Below are positions 24,720-33,015 of a stretch of 34,609 nt of DNA, piece after piece. Source of the DNA: Taishania sp036758285. GTDB lineage: Bacteria; Bacteroidota; Bacteroidia; Flavobacteriales_D; Crocinitomicaceae. Below the pieces are notes generated by a model, which did not search any database, was not told where the DNA came from, and saw only the letters and a list, made by a program, of their open reading frames with translations. A program made the translations under genes and the position numbers. Positions within the stretch are counted from its first letter, which is position 1. Each line of letters begins with the position of its first letter. The DNA is taken from positions 1 to 34,609 of the forward strand of contig DAIOWV010000028.1 in the NCBI GenBank assembly GCA_036758285.1. Reading direction: 5' to 3'.

Positions 24720-25190
24720 TCAATATGTTTCAATATTTGGAACATATATTACTTGGTAAGTGCTCGGAACAGATCGAATTACTACATAGTTTTCAACGTA
24801 TCTTTTTTCATCACATTTACCACATTCTTTAACATTGATTGTATATCGAATAATTCCGTTTATATCATCAATTACAACATTTCTGTCAAAAGTTGCATAA
24901 CAACTTACTGATAATGGAAAACTAAGGATACTAAACTCACTATAATTAACATCTTCTTTTGTAACACCATAATCTCTGCTGATCTTAAATCGATCCGCAT
25001 ATTGATGATCAGCAGTTATTAAATAATTTCCTGGTGTATTTGCTGTTAAGTAGCCACTACCTGGATAAGCTGTAATATCTAATTTTATGTCACCAGATAA
25101 AATATCTTGACCGAAATCGCATTTCTTTTTACACCCACTTGATAGGGTTAAAATAATTAGACCAATAAATAACAGGTAATTGAATTTCAT
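24720..25190 (-). CDS. small predicted lipoprotein, unknown function
   Basis: A 156-aa protein starting at 25190 (MKFNYLLFIGLIILTLSSGC), with a clear lipobox and an anchored Cys at residue 20. An earlier in-frame start at 25217 would only prepend nine polar residues to the signal. The mature part looks like a compact beta-rich domain with further Cys residues, including a CGKC pair near residue 120. I recognise no family. It is flanked by the outer-membrane receptor gene (145 bp away, nothing notable between) and, divergently, by the nuo operon. Confidence 0.68.
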   Translation of the reverse strand: MKFNYLLFIGLIILTLSSGCKKKCDFGQDILSGDIKLDITAYPGSGYLTANTPGNYLITADHQYADRFKISRDYGVTKEDVNYSEFSILSFPLSVSCYATFDRNVVIDDINGIIRYTINVKECGKCDEKRYVENYVVIRSVPSTYQVIYVPNIETY

Positions 25191-25503
25191 TTTAACTTCA
25201 GTATAGTAAATATTCATCGAAATTAATTCAATTAATTGAGAGTTTAAAATAATTTTAAAATTTTCTCTCGATTTTTATTTTTTTTCTTGTCGTTTTTGGA
25301 TGCTGAAAATGTTCAATTTGTTCTATTGTTTTTTACTAAACATAAGTTTTGAATTCCAAGAGTTTTTTTTGAAAAAATAAGTCGAAATGCTATTTAGAAT
25401 GTTTCTTATTAGTGGTTATTTTTAATTTAATTAATTGTATATCTGTGGTTTATGTTTGTTGTTTGAACTCAACTCTAAAACTTGAATCTGTAGCATTTTT
25501 AAA
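25191..25503. other. AT-rich intergenic region upstream of nuo
   Basis: About 310 bp between the divergent lipoprotein gene and the nuo promoter. Very T-rich, with no ORF having start, length and composition of a real gene, no RNA gene and no repeat that I can see. Confidence 0.6.
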
Positions 25504-25508
25504 ACTTC

Positions 25509-25538
25509 TTGCATAGATGTTAAGAAGTGCTAATTTTG
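25509..25538 (+). promoter_or_regulatory. nuo operon promoter, TTG-N19-TAATTTTG
   Basis: TTG at 25509-25511 and TAATTTTG at 25531-25538 with a 19-nt spacer fit the Bacteroidota consensus. The nuoA ATG at 25562 follows with a leader of roughly 18 nt. An inverted repeat ACTTCTT/AAGAAGT (25504-25510, 25522-25528) overlaps the -33 box and spacer. Confidence 0.65.
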
Positions 25539-25561
25539 CTGGGTAATATACTTTAAAAATT

Positions 25562-25927
25562 ATGTCAAACGCTCAAGATTATATTCCAATAGTTATACAA
25601 TCAGTTGTTGTATTGGCTTTTGTGGCTGGGACTTTGGTTTTTGCACCTAAATTGGGTCCGAAATTAAGTTCGAAAAGAAAAGACGCAAACTGGGAGTGTG
25701 GAATTGAAGCAGATGGAAATGCTCGTTTTCCAATTTCCGTTCGTTATTTCATGATTGCAATTTTATTCGTTTTATTTGATGTTGAAGTTATCTTCTTTTA
25801 TCCATACGCGGTGAATTTTCATGCTTTACAACTGGACGGATTAATAGCAGTGTTGATTTTTGTTGGGTTTTTCCTAACTGGATTTATATACGTACTTAAA
25901 AAAGGAGCTTTAGAATGGGAAAAGTAA
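25562..25927 (+). CDS. nuoA: NADH-quinone oxidoreductase subunit A
   Basis: A 121-aa membrane subunit of complex I with three transmembrane segments (about 8-28, 62-80 and 90-112). The signature WECGIEADGNARFPISVRYF and the FVLFDVEVIFFYPYA helix with its acidic residues are typical and place it at the quinone-channel junction. First gene of the nuo operon; its 3' end overlaps nuoB by 13 nt. Confidence 0.95.
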   Translation: MSNAQDYIPIVIQSVVVLAFVAGTLVFAPKLGPKLSSKRKDANWECGIEADGNARFPISVRYFMIAILFVLFDVEVIFFYPYAVNFHALQLDGLIAVLIFVGFFLTGFIYVLKKGALEWEK

Positions 25928-26475
25928 CTGAAACAGGTAATGTTGAAGCCATCAATTATGAAGGATTTCAGCTAACAAGATTAGATACAGTTATTGGTGC
26001 TGCAAGAGCTAATTCCTTATGGCCTTTGCCTTTTGCAACTTCATGTTGTGGTATTGAATATATGGCATCAATGGCACCTAATTATGATATTGCACGTTTT
26101 GGAATGGAAAGAATGTCATTTTCACCAAGACAAGCCGATTTGCTAATTGTTGCTGGTACAATCTCTAAAAAATTAGCCCCGGTTTTACGTCAGGTTTACG
26201 AACAAATGTCTGAACCTAAATGGGTTTTGTCTGTTGGTGCTTGTGCTTCTACTGGTGGTATTTTTGATACTTATTCAGTGTTGCAAGGTATTGACAGAGT
26301 TATTCCAGTTGATGTTTATGTGCCTGGATGTCCGCCAAGACCTGAGCAAATTATTGACGGTATTATGAATATTCAAGCGTTGGTGAAACACGAATCATTG
26401 CGTCGTAGACATTCTGCTGAATACAAAGAATTGTTGGATAACTATAAAATTGAAAACGATATCAATGGAAAGTAA
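25915..26475 (+). CDS. nuoB: NADH-quinone oxidoreductase subunit B
   Basis: A 186-aa peripheral-arm subunit carrying the terminal [4Fe-4S] cluster N2, which hands electrons to quinone. The four ligands are visible: C44 and C45 in ATSCCGIEYMAS, C110 in SVGACASTGG, and C139 in YVPGCPPRPEQ. Length and sequence are standard. It overlaps nuoA at its start and nuoC at its end. Confidence 0.96.
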   Translation: MGKVTETGNVEAINYEGFQLTRLDTVIGAARANSLWPLPFATSCCGIEYMASMAPNYDIARFGMERMSFSPRQADLLIVAGTISKKLAPVLRQVYEQMSEPKWVLSVGACASTGGIFDTYSVLQGIDRVIPVDVYVPGCPPRPEQIIDGIMNIQALVKHESLRRRHSAEYKELLDNYKIENDINGK

Positions 26476-26980
26476 ATTCACAAATGAACAAGTTTTGTCC
26501 GCAATTCGTGGACAATTTGGAGAGAAAATCGGAGATGAACAGCAAACGAAAGACAATTATTTGACAATTTTTGTTGAGTCAGAAGTTGTTCATGATATAA
26601 TCCTTTGGTTAAATCAACATTCAGAGTTTAAAGTTCACTTTCTGACAAATATTACAGGAGTTCATTTCCCAAATAATGAAGAAGGAAAAGAAATTGTTAT
26701 AGTGTATCACTTACATAGTTTACAGACCAATTTTAGATTGCGTTTGAAAGCTTATTTGCCAATAGCTAATCCTTCAATTCTATCAATTACAGATATTTAT
26801 TCAGCAGCAAATTGGTTAGAAAGAGAAACGTTTGATTTCTTTGGAATCAACTTCGTAAATCATCCAAATTTGACTCGAATCTTAAATGTTGAAGATATGG
26901 ATTATCACCCAATGAGAAAAGAATATCATTTGGAAGATGAAACAAGACAAGATAAAGATAATCGCTTCTTCGGAAGGTAG
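26465..26980 (+). CDS. nuoC: NADH-quinone oxidoreductase subunit C
   Basis: A 171-aa peripheral subunit (30-kDa family). The signature SAANWLERETFDFFGINF and the C-terminal RKEYHLEDETRQDK are present. It is a separate protein, not fused to NuoD. I start at the ATG at 26465 (MESKFTNEQ), which overlaps the end of nuoB by 11 nt; a TTG further upstream lies deeper in nuoB and is less likely. Confidence 0.94.
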   Translation: MESKFTNEQVLSAIRGQFGEKIGDEQQTKDNYLTIFVESEVVHDIILWLNQHSEFKVHFLTNITGVHFPNNEEGKEIVIVYHLHSLQTNFRLRLKAYLPIANPSILSITDIYSAANWLERETFDFFGINFVNHPNLTRILNVEDMDYHPMRKEYHLEDETRQDKDNRFFGR

Positions 26981-26996
26981 TAAAGTTTAGTGTGCT

Positions 26997-28229
26997 ATGA
27001 GCGAGGACTTAGAAAAATATAAAAATAATTTACCTAATCATATTGAATCTGAGGATACAATTGAAGGTGAAATTGCTACCCTGAATTTAGGGCCAACACA
27101 CCCTGCAACACACGGTATTTTTCAAAATGTATTGAAAGTAGATGGTGAAAAAATCTTATCATCTGTACAAACAGTTGGTTATATCCATCGTGCATTTGAA
27201 AAATTGGCAGAGAGAAGACCATATCATCAAATTACCACAATTACTGACCGTTTAAATTACTGTTCTTCGCCGATTAATAATATTGGTTGGCACATGACAG
27301 TTGAGAAATTGGTAGGAATTGAAGTTTCAAAGCGTATTCAATACATGCGTGTGATAATTATGGAATTAGCACGTATAGCTGACCACTTGGTATGTAATGC
27401 TGTTATTGGTGTAGATACAGGTGCTTTGACAGGGTTTACATGGATGTTCATTGAACGTGAGCGTATTTACGACATGTATGAACAAATTTGTGGTGCACGA
27501 ATGACTACAAATATTGGGCGTATTGGAGGTTTCGAAAGAGATTTTACTCCAAAATTCCACGAATTATTAAAAGATTTCCTAGCAACTTTTCCTAAACGTT
27601 TTGAAGAATTCAACTCGATGTTGGATAGAAATAGAATTTTTATGGATCGTACAATTGGAGTAGGAGGGATTTCAGCTGAAAGAGCGTTGAATTATGGATT
27701 TACTGGTCCAAATTTGAGAGCTGCAGGTGTCGATTATGACGTACGTGTGCATTCTCCTTATTGTTCATATGAAGATTTCGAATTTGATGTTCCGGTAGGT
27801 ATCAGTGGAGACACTTATGACCGTTTTCAAGTGCGTCAAGAAGAAGTTCGTCAAAGTTTAAGGATTATCAATCAAGCATATAGTAATCTTCCAGAAGGAG
27901 ACTATCATGCTGATGTACCAGAATTTTATTTACCAAACAAAGCAGATGTTTACAACAAAATGGAAGCTTTGATTTATCACTTTAAAATCATTATGGGTGA
28001 AACGCCAGTTCCTGCTGGAGAAGTTTACCATAGTGTAGAAGGTGGAAATGGAGAATTGGGGTATTATCTAATCAGTGATGGAGGACGTACTCCTTACCGT
28101 TTACAGTTTAGAAGACCTTGTTTTATTTATTATCAAGCATATCCTGAAATGATTACTGGTCAGTCGCTATCGGATGCCGTTGTGACTTTGAGTAGTATGA
28201 ATGTGATTGCAGGAGAATTGGACGCTTAG
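26997..28229 (+). CDS. nuoD: NADH-quinone oxidoreductase subunit D
   Basis: A 410-aa 49-kDa-type subunit that forms the quinone site with NuoB. LNLGPTHPATHGIFQ, VGYIHRAFEKLAE, the internal GVDTGALTGFTW and the C-terminal GELGYYLISDGG and LSSMNVIAGELDA are all conserved. It follows nuoC after 16 nt and precedes nuoE by 2 nt. Confidence 0.96.
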   Translation: MSEDLEKYKNNLPNHIESEDTIEGEIATLNLGPTHPATHGIFQNVLKVDGEKILSSVQTVGYIHRAFEKLAERRPYHQITTITDRLNYCSSPINNIGWHMTVEKLVGIEVSKRIQYMRVIIMELARIADHLVCNAVIGVDTGALTGFTWMFIERERIYDMYEQICGARMTTNIGRIGGFERDFTPKFHELLKDFLATFPKRFEEFNSMLDRNRIFMDRTIGVGGISAERALNYGFTGPNLRAAGVDYDVRVHSPYCSYEDFEFDVPVGISGDTYDRFQVRQEEVRQSLRIINQAYSNLPEGDYHADVPEFYLPNKADVYNKMEALIYHFKIIMGETPVPAGEVYHSVEGGNGELGYYLISDGGRTPYRLQFRRPCFIYYQAYPEMITGQSLSDAVVTLSSMNVIAGELDA

Positions 28230-28231
28230 TT

Positions 28232-28768
28232 ATGAAAATAGAAATTACAGAACAAAAAAGACCTGTACTTAGTGCAGAAGCAAACGCTGAGATTAAACGT
28301 GTGATTGGGTGTTACCCAGAAGGTCGCCAAAAAAGCGCGATTCTTCGCGTAATGCACATCGTAGAAGAAGAAGCCGGAGGATGGTTGAGTCCAGATACGA
28401 TGGACATGGTTGCTGAGATTTTGAGCATCGAACCAATTGAGGTCTATGAAGTCGCGACGTTCTATACGATGTTTAATTTGCAACCTGTTGGTAAATACGT
28501 ATTTGAAGTTTGTAGAACGGGGCCATGTATGTTGGTTGGTTCTGACAACATCATTTCCTACTTGGAAAATAAATTGAATATTAAAGTTGGTGAAACCACA
28601 GAAGATAAAATGTTTACATTGAAAACGGCTGAATGTTTAGGAGCTTGTGGTTATGGACCAATGTTGCAATGTGGAGAAGAATACCATGAGTATTTGACAA
28701 CAGAAAAAGTAGATGAATTAATTGAATCTTGTCGTAGAGGTGAGATTAAAGGAAATAAGGTAGTCTAA
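28232..28768 (+). CDS. nuoE: NADH-quinone oxidoreductase subunit E
   Basis: A 178-aa thioredoxin-like [2Fe-2S] subunit of the NADH-dehydrogenase module (cluster N1a). The Cys pairs CRTGPC and ECLGACGYGPML are the cluster ligands, and VYEVATFYTMFNLQPVGKY is the family signature. Its stop shares a base with the nuoF start (TAATG). Confidence 0.95.
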   Translation: MKIEITEQKRPVLSAEANAEIKRVIGCYPEGRQKSAILRVMHIVEEEAGGWLSPDTMDMVAEILSIEPIEVYEVATFYTMFNLQPVGKYVFEVCRTGPCMLVGSDNIISYLENKLNIKVGETTEDKMFTLKTAECLGACGYGPMLQCGEEYHEYLTTEKVDELIESCRRGEIKGNKVV

Positions 28769-30105
28769 TGGGAAGAAAATTACTTTTAGAGCACGCAAAC
28801 GTTCCGGGAATTGAAACATTCGATGTTTATAGAAAACATGGAGGTTATCGTTCAGTAGAAAAAGCATTGAAAACAATGTCGCCGGAAGAGGTAGTGGAAG
28901 AGGTGAAAACTGCAACCTTGAAAGGTCGTGGTGGAGCTGGTTTCCCTGCAGGAATGAAATGGTCATTTATTGCAAAACCGGAAGGTGTTCCAAGGTATTT
29001 GTTGTGCAATGCCGACGAATCGGAGCCGGGTACATTCAAAGACCGCTATTTGATGCAATACCTTCCTCACTTGTTGATTGAGGGAATGATTGTATCTAGT
29101 TATGCTTTGGGAGCAAATCAAGCATATATCTACATTCGTGGAGAGTACATGTTTGTTTTACGCATTGTTGAAAAAGCAATTGCTGAAGCATACGAAAAAG
29201 GATTTTTAGGAAAAAATATTTTAGGTTCTGGTTTTGACTTGGATTTGAGTATTGCTCCAGGTGGAGGTGCTTACATCTGTGGTGAAGAAACAGCACTTAT
29301 TGAATCATTGGAAGGAAAACGTGGGAATCCACGTATGAAACCACCATTCCCAGCTGTTCAAGGACTGTGGCAGTGTCCAACGGTTGTAAACAATGTAGAA
29401 ACGTTAGCAACAGTTGTACCGATTATCAACTTAACAGCAGCAGAATATACCAAAATAGGTACCGAACAATCAAAAGGAACAAAATTGATTTCAGCAGGTG
29501 GAAATGTTGAAAGAGGTGGAGTTTACGAAATTGAATTGGGATTGTCTGTTGAAGAATTTATTTACGGTGATGAATGGTGTCGTGGAATTAAAAATGGTAA
29601 AAAATTAAAAGCATTGGTTCCTGGAGGTTCTTCCGTTCCAATTCTTCCAGCACATTTGATTTTAAATACAGCAAATGGAGATCAACGTTTGATGAGTTAC
29701 GAATCACTATCAGATGGTGGATTCGCATCTGGTTCAATGTTGGGGTCAGGTGGATTCATCGTTTTTGATGAAGATCAGTGTATCGTAAGAAATACTTGGA
29801 ATTTTGCACGTTTCTACGCACACGAATCATGCGGACAATGTTCACCATGTCGTGAAGGTACAGGATGGATGGAAAAAGTATTACATCGTATCGAAACAGG
29901 AAAAGGAAATATGCGCGACATTGATTTGTTGGCAGATATTAATAAGAAGATTGAAGGAAACACGATTTGTCCGTTAGGAGATGCAGCAGCATGGCCAGTA
30001 GCAGCAGCAATTCGTCATTTCCGAGAAGAATTTGAGTGGCACGTTACAAATCCAGAAGAAGCAGTAAAACGCAACTACGGAATGTTGAAAGGAGTTACGG
30101 TTTAA
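28768..30105 (+). CDS. nuoF: NADH-quinone oxidoreductase subunit F
   Basis: A 445-aa flavoprotein subunit that oxidises NADH. The NADH site GRGGAGFPAGMKW is at residues 53-65, the FMN site CNADESEPGTFKDR at 80-93, and GGGAYICGEETALIESLEG in the middle. The N3 [4Fe-4S] motif is ESCGQCSPCREGTGW, with the fourth ligand in NTICPLGDA. All catalytic features are intact. It is followed by an unusual 273-bp gap, whereas other nuo junctions are 20 nt or less. Confidence 0.96.
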   Translation: MGRKLLLEHANVPGIETFDVYRKHGGYRSVEKALKTMSPEEVVEEVKTATLKGRGGAGFPAGMKWSFIAKPEGVPRYLLCNADESEPGTFKDRYLMQYLPHLLIEGMIVSSYALGANQAYIYIRGEYMFVLRIVEKAIAEAYEKGFLGKNILGSGFDLDLSIAPGGGAYICGEETALIESLEGKRGNPRMKPPFPAVQGLWQCPTVVNNVETLATVVPIINLTAAEYTKIGTEQSKGTKLISAGGNVERGGVYEIELGLSVEEFIYGDEWCRGIKNGKKLKALVPGGSSVPILPAHLILNTANGDQRLMSYESLSDGGFASGSMLGSGGFIVFDEDQCIVRNTWNFARFYAHESCGQCSPCREGTGWMEKVLHRIETGKGNMRDIDLLADINKKIEGNTICPLGDAAAWPVAAAIRHFREEFEWHVTNPEEAVKRNYGMLKGVTV

Positions 30106-30109
30106 TTTA

Positions 30110-30203
30110 GAATGTAGAATTCAGAATTAAGGGGGAAGTACTGAGTGGAGAAATTAAGAATTCAGATGATGAGGAGAATACTGAATTTTGAATATTGAAT
30201 GCT
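30110..30203. repeat. GAATNNN heptamer repeats
   Basis: Three contiguous units at 30110-30130 (GAATGTA, GAATTCA, GAATTAA), one isolated GAATTCA at 30158-30164, and four contiguous units at 30176-30203 (GAATACT, GAATTTT, GAATATT, GAATGCT). Confidence 0.75.
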
Positions 30204-30265
30204 GTCGAAGACAGAAGTTTTTAGATGATTTTAAAAGATTTTTAAAATTTAGAAGGTCAAGGCTT

Positions 30266-30320
30266 TTGAAAAATTTGATACCACAGTTTACTAATGTAAA
30301 TGAGGATTCAAATTTTTCAA
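30266..30320. repeat. long imperfect hairpin between nuoF and nuoG
   Basis: A perfect 13-bp outer stem (TTGAAAAATTTGA, 30266-30278, with TCAAATTTTTCAA, 30308-30320). It continues inward with CC/GG, CA/TG and TTTAC/GTAAA pairs around a TAAT loop, for about 22 pairs in 55 nt. It resembles a REP or MITE-type palindromic unit or a processing hairpin. Confidence 0.75.
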
Positions 30321-30378
30321 GTAACGCAGAGATTCGGAATTTTTAAATCTTTAATTTGTATAAAGTAAATTAATAGAT

Positions 30379-31350
30379 ATGGTCAAAGTAACCATTGATG
30401 GAATAGAAATACAAGTAGAACCAGGAACAACAATCCTGAATGCTGCTCGTCAAGTTGGGGGAGACATTGTTCCACCAGCGATGTGCTATTACAGTAAATT
30501 GGAAGGAAGTGGAGGAAAATGCAGAACGTGTTTGGTCGAAGTTGCCGCAGGTTCTGAAAAAGATCCACGTCCAATGCCAAAACTGATGGTTTCTTGTTCA
30601 ACGCAAGTACAAGATGGAATGGTTGTGAAAAACCTTACCAGCGAGCGTGTACAAGGAGCTAGAGCAGGTGTGACAGAATTCTTGTTGGCAAATCACCCAT
30701 TGGATTGTCCCGTGTGTGACCAAGCAGGAGAATGTCATTTGCAAGATTTAGGATTCAACAATGGTGCGGAAGGAACGCGTTTTGAAGAAGATAAAAGAAC
30801 GTATGCTCCACGTGATATTGGTGACAAAATTAAGTTGCATATGAACCGCTGTATCTTGTGTTACCGTTGTGTTTACACGGCAAACCAATTGACAGAAAAA
30901 CGTGTTCACGGTGTTTTGAATAGAGGAGATCACGCAGAAATTAGTACATACATTGAGAAAGCATTGGATAATGAATTCATAGGAAATGTAATTGATGTTT
31001 GCCCTGTTGGAGCTTTGACGGATAAAACATTCCGTTTCAAAAGTCGTGTTTGGTTCTTGAAACCGATGAATGCACACAGAGATTGTCCAACTTGTCAAGG
31101 TATTGCTACAGTTTGGATGTTTGGTAACGAAATTCAACGTGTTACAGGTCGTAAAGACAAGTATGGTGAAATCGAAACGCACAATGGAAAAACAGCTTGG
31201 TTGTGTAATACATGCCGTTTCGAATCTAAAGACGTTTCTCAATGGAATATCGAAGGACCACGTGTAATTGACCGTCATTCAGTTATTGCACAAGGTCACT
31301 ATGTCTTGAAAAACCCGTTAGAAGATAAAACTGTTAAAAACTTGAAGTAA
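30379..31350 (+). CDS. nuoG: NADH-quinone oxidoreductase subunit G, short form
   Basis: A 323-aa iron-sulfur subunit. Ligand sets: C36, C48, C51, C73 ([2Fe-2S] N1b); H106, C110, C113, C119 (N5); C158, C161, C164, C208 (N4). Two further pairs, C236/C239 (DCPTC) and C276/C279 (CNTC), could hold an N7-like cluster or a metal. The large molybdopterin-oxidoreductase-like domain of E. coli NuoG (about 900 aa) is absent. I believe short NuoG is usual in this lineage, and the ORF ends cleanly against nuoH (TAATG), so this is not a frameshift. Confidence 0.92.
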   Translation: MVKVTIDGIEIQVEPGTTILNAARQVGGDIVPPAMCYYSKLEGSGGKCRTCLVEVAAGSEKDPRPMPKLMVSCSTQVQDGMVVKNLTSERVQGARAGVTEFLLANHPLDCPVCDQAGECHLQDLGFNNGAEGTRFEEDKRTYAPRDIGDKIKLHMNRCILCYRCVYTANQLTEKRVHGVLNRGDHAEISTYIEKALDNEFIGNVIDVCPVGALTDKTFRFKSRVWFLKPMNAHRDCPTCQGIATVWMFGNEIQRVTGRKDKYGEIETHNGKTAWLCNTCRFESKDVSQWNIEGPRVIDRHSVIAQGHYVLKNPLEDKTVKNLK

Positions 31351-32450
31351 TGGATACAGGTTTACTAATTGAAAAAAGTATTTTAATTGTTGTTTTGTTT
31401 GCAATTTCATTGGGAGTTGCAGCATATTTGACTTTATTAGAAAGAAAAGTTGCAGCATGGATGCAAAATCGTATCGGACCAGATAGAGCAGGTAAATGGG
31501 GATTGTTACAACCATTAGCAGATGGTGGTAAATTATTCTTCAAAGAAGACTTTATCCCAGCTAATTCTGATCGTTTTCTATTCATTATTGGGCCAGGGTT
31601 GTCAATGGGATTCGCTATGATGACATCTTCTGTTATTCCCTGGGGACCGAATATTGTTGCATTTGGAAGAGATGTTGCTTTACAAGTAACAGATGTTAAC
31701 GTGGGTATTTTATTTGTAATGGCTTTATCTTCTGTTTCTGTTTATGGAATCATGATTGGAGGTTGGGCTTCGAATAATAAATATTCATTGTTTTCAGCAA
31801 TTCGTGCATCTTCTCAGATGATTTCTTACGAATTAGCAATGGGAATTTCAATCATTACTGTTGTTTTGTTATCTGGAAGTTTGAGTTTACGTGATATTGT
31901 AGAATCTCAGCATGGATTTAACTGGAATATCTGGTACCAACCTATTGGTTTCATTGTTTTCTTTGTGTGTACAATTGCAGAATTAAACAGAGCTCCGTTT
32001 GATATGGCTGAATGTGAGAGTGAGTTGATTACTGGACACCATACTGAATATGGATCGATGAAAATGGGATTCTATTTATTTGCGGAGTATGTTCACTTAT
32101 TCATTGGTTCTGCTGTGATTTCTTTGTTGTATTTCGGTGGTTACAATTTCCCTGGAATGGATTATTTCTCTGGAAATACATTGGCAATTTTAGGAACATT
32201 GGTATTCTTTGGTAAAACAGCATTTTTCATCTTTGTAATTATGTGGATACGTTGGACATTACCTCGTTTCAGATATGACCAATTAATGAGTTTAGGATGG
32301 AAAAAATTAATTCCAATTTCAATTGTTAATATGGTGATTACTGCAGTTGTGATTGCAGCAACTTCAGGGTGGTTTTCACCAAATAAAAAACAGGAAACGA
32401 CTACAACTGCGAAAGTTGAAGTTGTTGCTGAACAAACATTGAATCAATAA
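31350..32450 (+). CDS. nuoH: NADH-quinone oxidoreductase subunit H
   Basis: A 366-aa membrane subunit linking the quinone site to the proton-pumping arm, with about eight hydrophobic helices. Conserved loops are ERKVAAWMQNRIGPDRAG, LADGGKLFFKEDFIP and AELNRAPFDMAECESELITG. After the last helix there is a polar Lys/Thr/Val-rich tail of about 25 residues. The start overlaps the nuoG stop by one base. Confidence 0.96.
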   Translation: MDTGLLIEKSILIVVLFAISLGVAAYLTLLERKVAAWMQNRIGPDRAGKWGLLQPLADGGKLFFKEDFIPANSDRFLFIIGPGLSMGFAMMTSSVIPWGPNIVAFGRDVALQVTDVNVGILFVMALSSVSVYGIMIGGWASNNKYSLFSAIRASSQMISYELAMGISIITVVLLSGSLSLRDIVESQHGFNWNIWYQPIGFIVFFVCTIAELNRAPFDMAECESELITGHHTEYGSMKMGFYLFAEYVHLFIGSAVISLLYFGGYNFPGMDYFSGNTLAILGTLVFFGKTAFFIFVIMWIRWTLPRFRYDQLMSLGWKKLIPISIVNMVITAVVIAATSGWFSPNKKQETTTTAKVEVVAEQTLNQ

Positions 32451-32472
32451 GAACGATAAAGTATTGAAAAAT

Positions 32473-33015
32473 ATGGAAAGTTTATCGAATAGAAAAAAAG
32501 TAGTTTCGAACAAGAAAATGACCTTTCTTGAAAGTTTATACCTTCCTGCTATTGCTTCAGGAATGAGTAAGACTTTTAAGCACATGTTTCAAAAAGCTGC
32601 TACTTACAGATTTCCTGAACAAGGAAAAGAGTTTTCTCCAGTATATAGAGGGATGCATGTTTTGAAGCGCGATGAACAAGGGCGTGAAAACTGTACTGCT
32701 TGTGGTTTATGTGCTGTTGCATGTCCAGCAGAAGCTATTACTATGCGTGCAGCTGAAAGAGAACCAGGTGAAGAGCACTTGTACAGAGAAGAAAAATACG
32801 CTGAAATGTATGAAATCAATATGTTGCGTTGTATTTTCTGCGGATTGTGTGAAGAAGCTTGCCCAAAAGAAGCAGTTTTCTTAACTGATAGAATTGTACC
32901 AACTCATTTTGAGCGTCAGCCATTTGTGTATGGTAAAGATAAATTGGTCGAATCGGTTGATAATCGTGTAGATATCACGAAAAGACAACATACAGGTAAA
33001 AGAGGAAACAAATGA
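32473..33015 (+). CDS. nuoI: NADH-quinone oxidoreductase subunit I
   Basis: A 180-aa ferredoxin-type subunit with two [4Fe-4S] motifs (clusters N6a and N6b): CTACGLCAVACP and CIFCGLCEEACP. I choose the ATG at 32473 (MESLSNRKK) over a TTG three codons upstream. The stop overlaps the nuoJ start (ATGA). Confidence 0.95.
   Translation: MESLSNRKKVVSNKKMTFLESLYLPAIASGMSKTFKHMFQKAATYRFPEQGKEFSPVYRGMHVLKRDEQGRENCTACGLCAVACPAEAITMRAAEREPGEEHLYREEKYAEMYEINMLRCIFCGLCEEACPKEAVFLTDRIVPTHFERQPFVYGKDKLVESVDNRVDITKRQHTGKRGNK

Larger units (their letters stand above)
30106..30378. other. 273-bp non-coding insertion inside the nuo operon
   Basis: No gene-like ORF. It contains tandem GAATNNN heptamers (30110-30130 and 30176-30203), a CTGTC-GAA-GACAG mini-hairpin at 30202-30214 followed by AAGTTTTT, and a 55-nt hairpin at 30266-30320. 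All other nuo junctions are tight, so this looks like an acquired repeat element that nuoG-L transcripts must cross. I saw no clear internal promoter. Confidence 0.7.

Noticed and set aside
25191..25503. Possible small RNA or riboswitch upstream of nuo
   Set aside because: Extremely T-rich with no convincing stem and no tRNA- or riboswitch-like motif.
30748..31278. 176-codon open frame antisense to nuoG
   Set aside because: Cys- and Thr-rich translation that simply mirrors the conserved nuoG codons; no domain, and nuoG is certain.
31348..31352. NuoG truncated by frameshift
   Set aside because: The next gene starts on the stop codon (TAATG), no leftover molybdopterin-domain sequence is present, and short NuoG fits the lineage as I know it.
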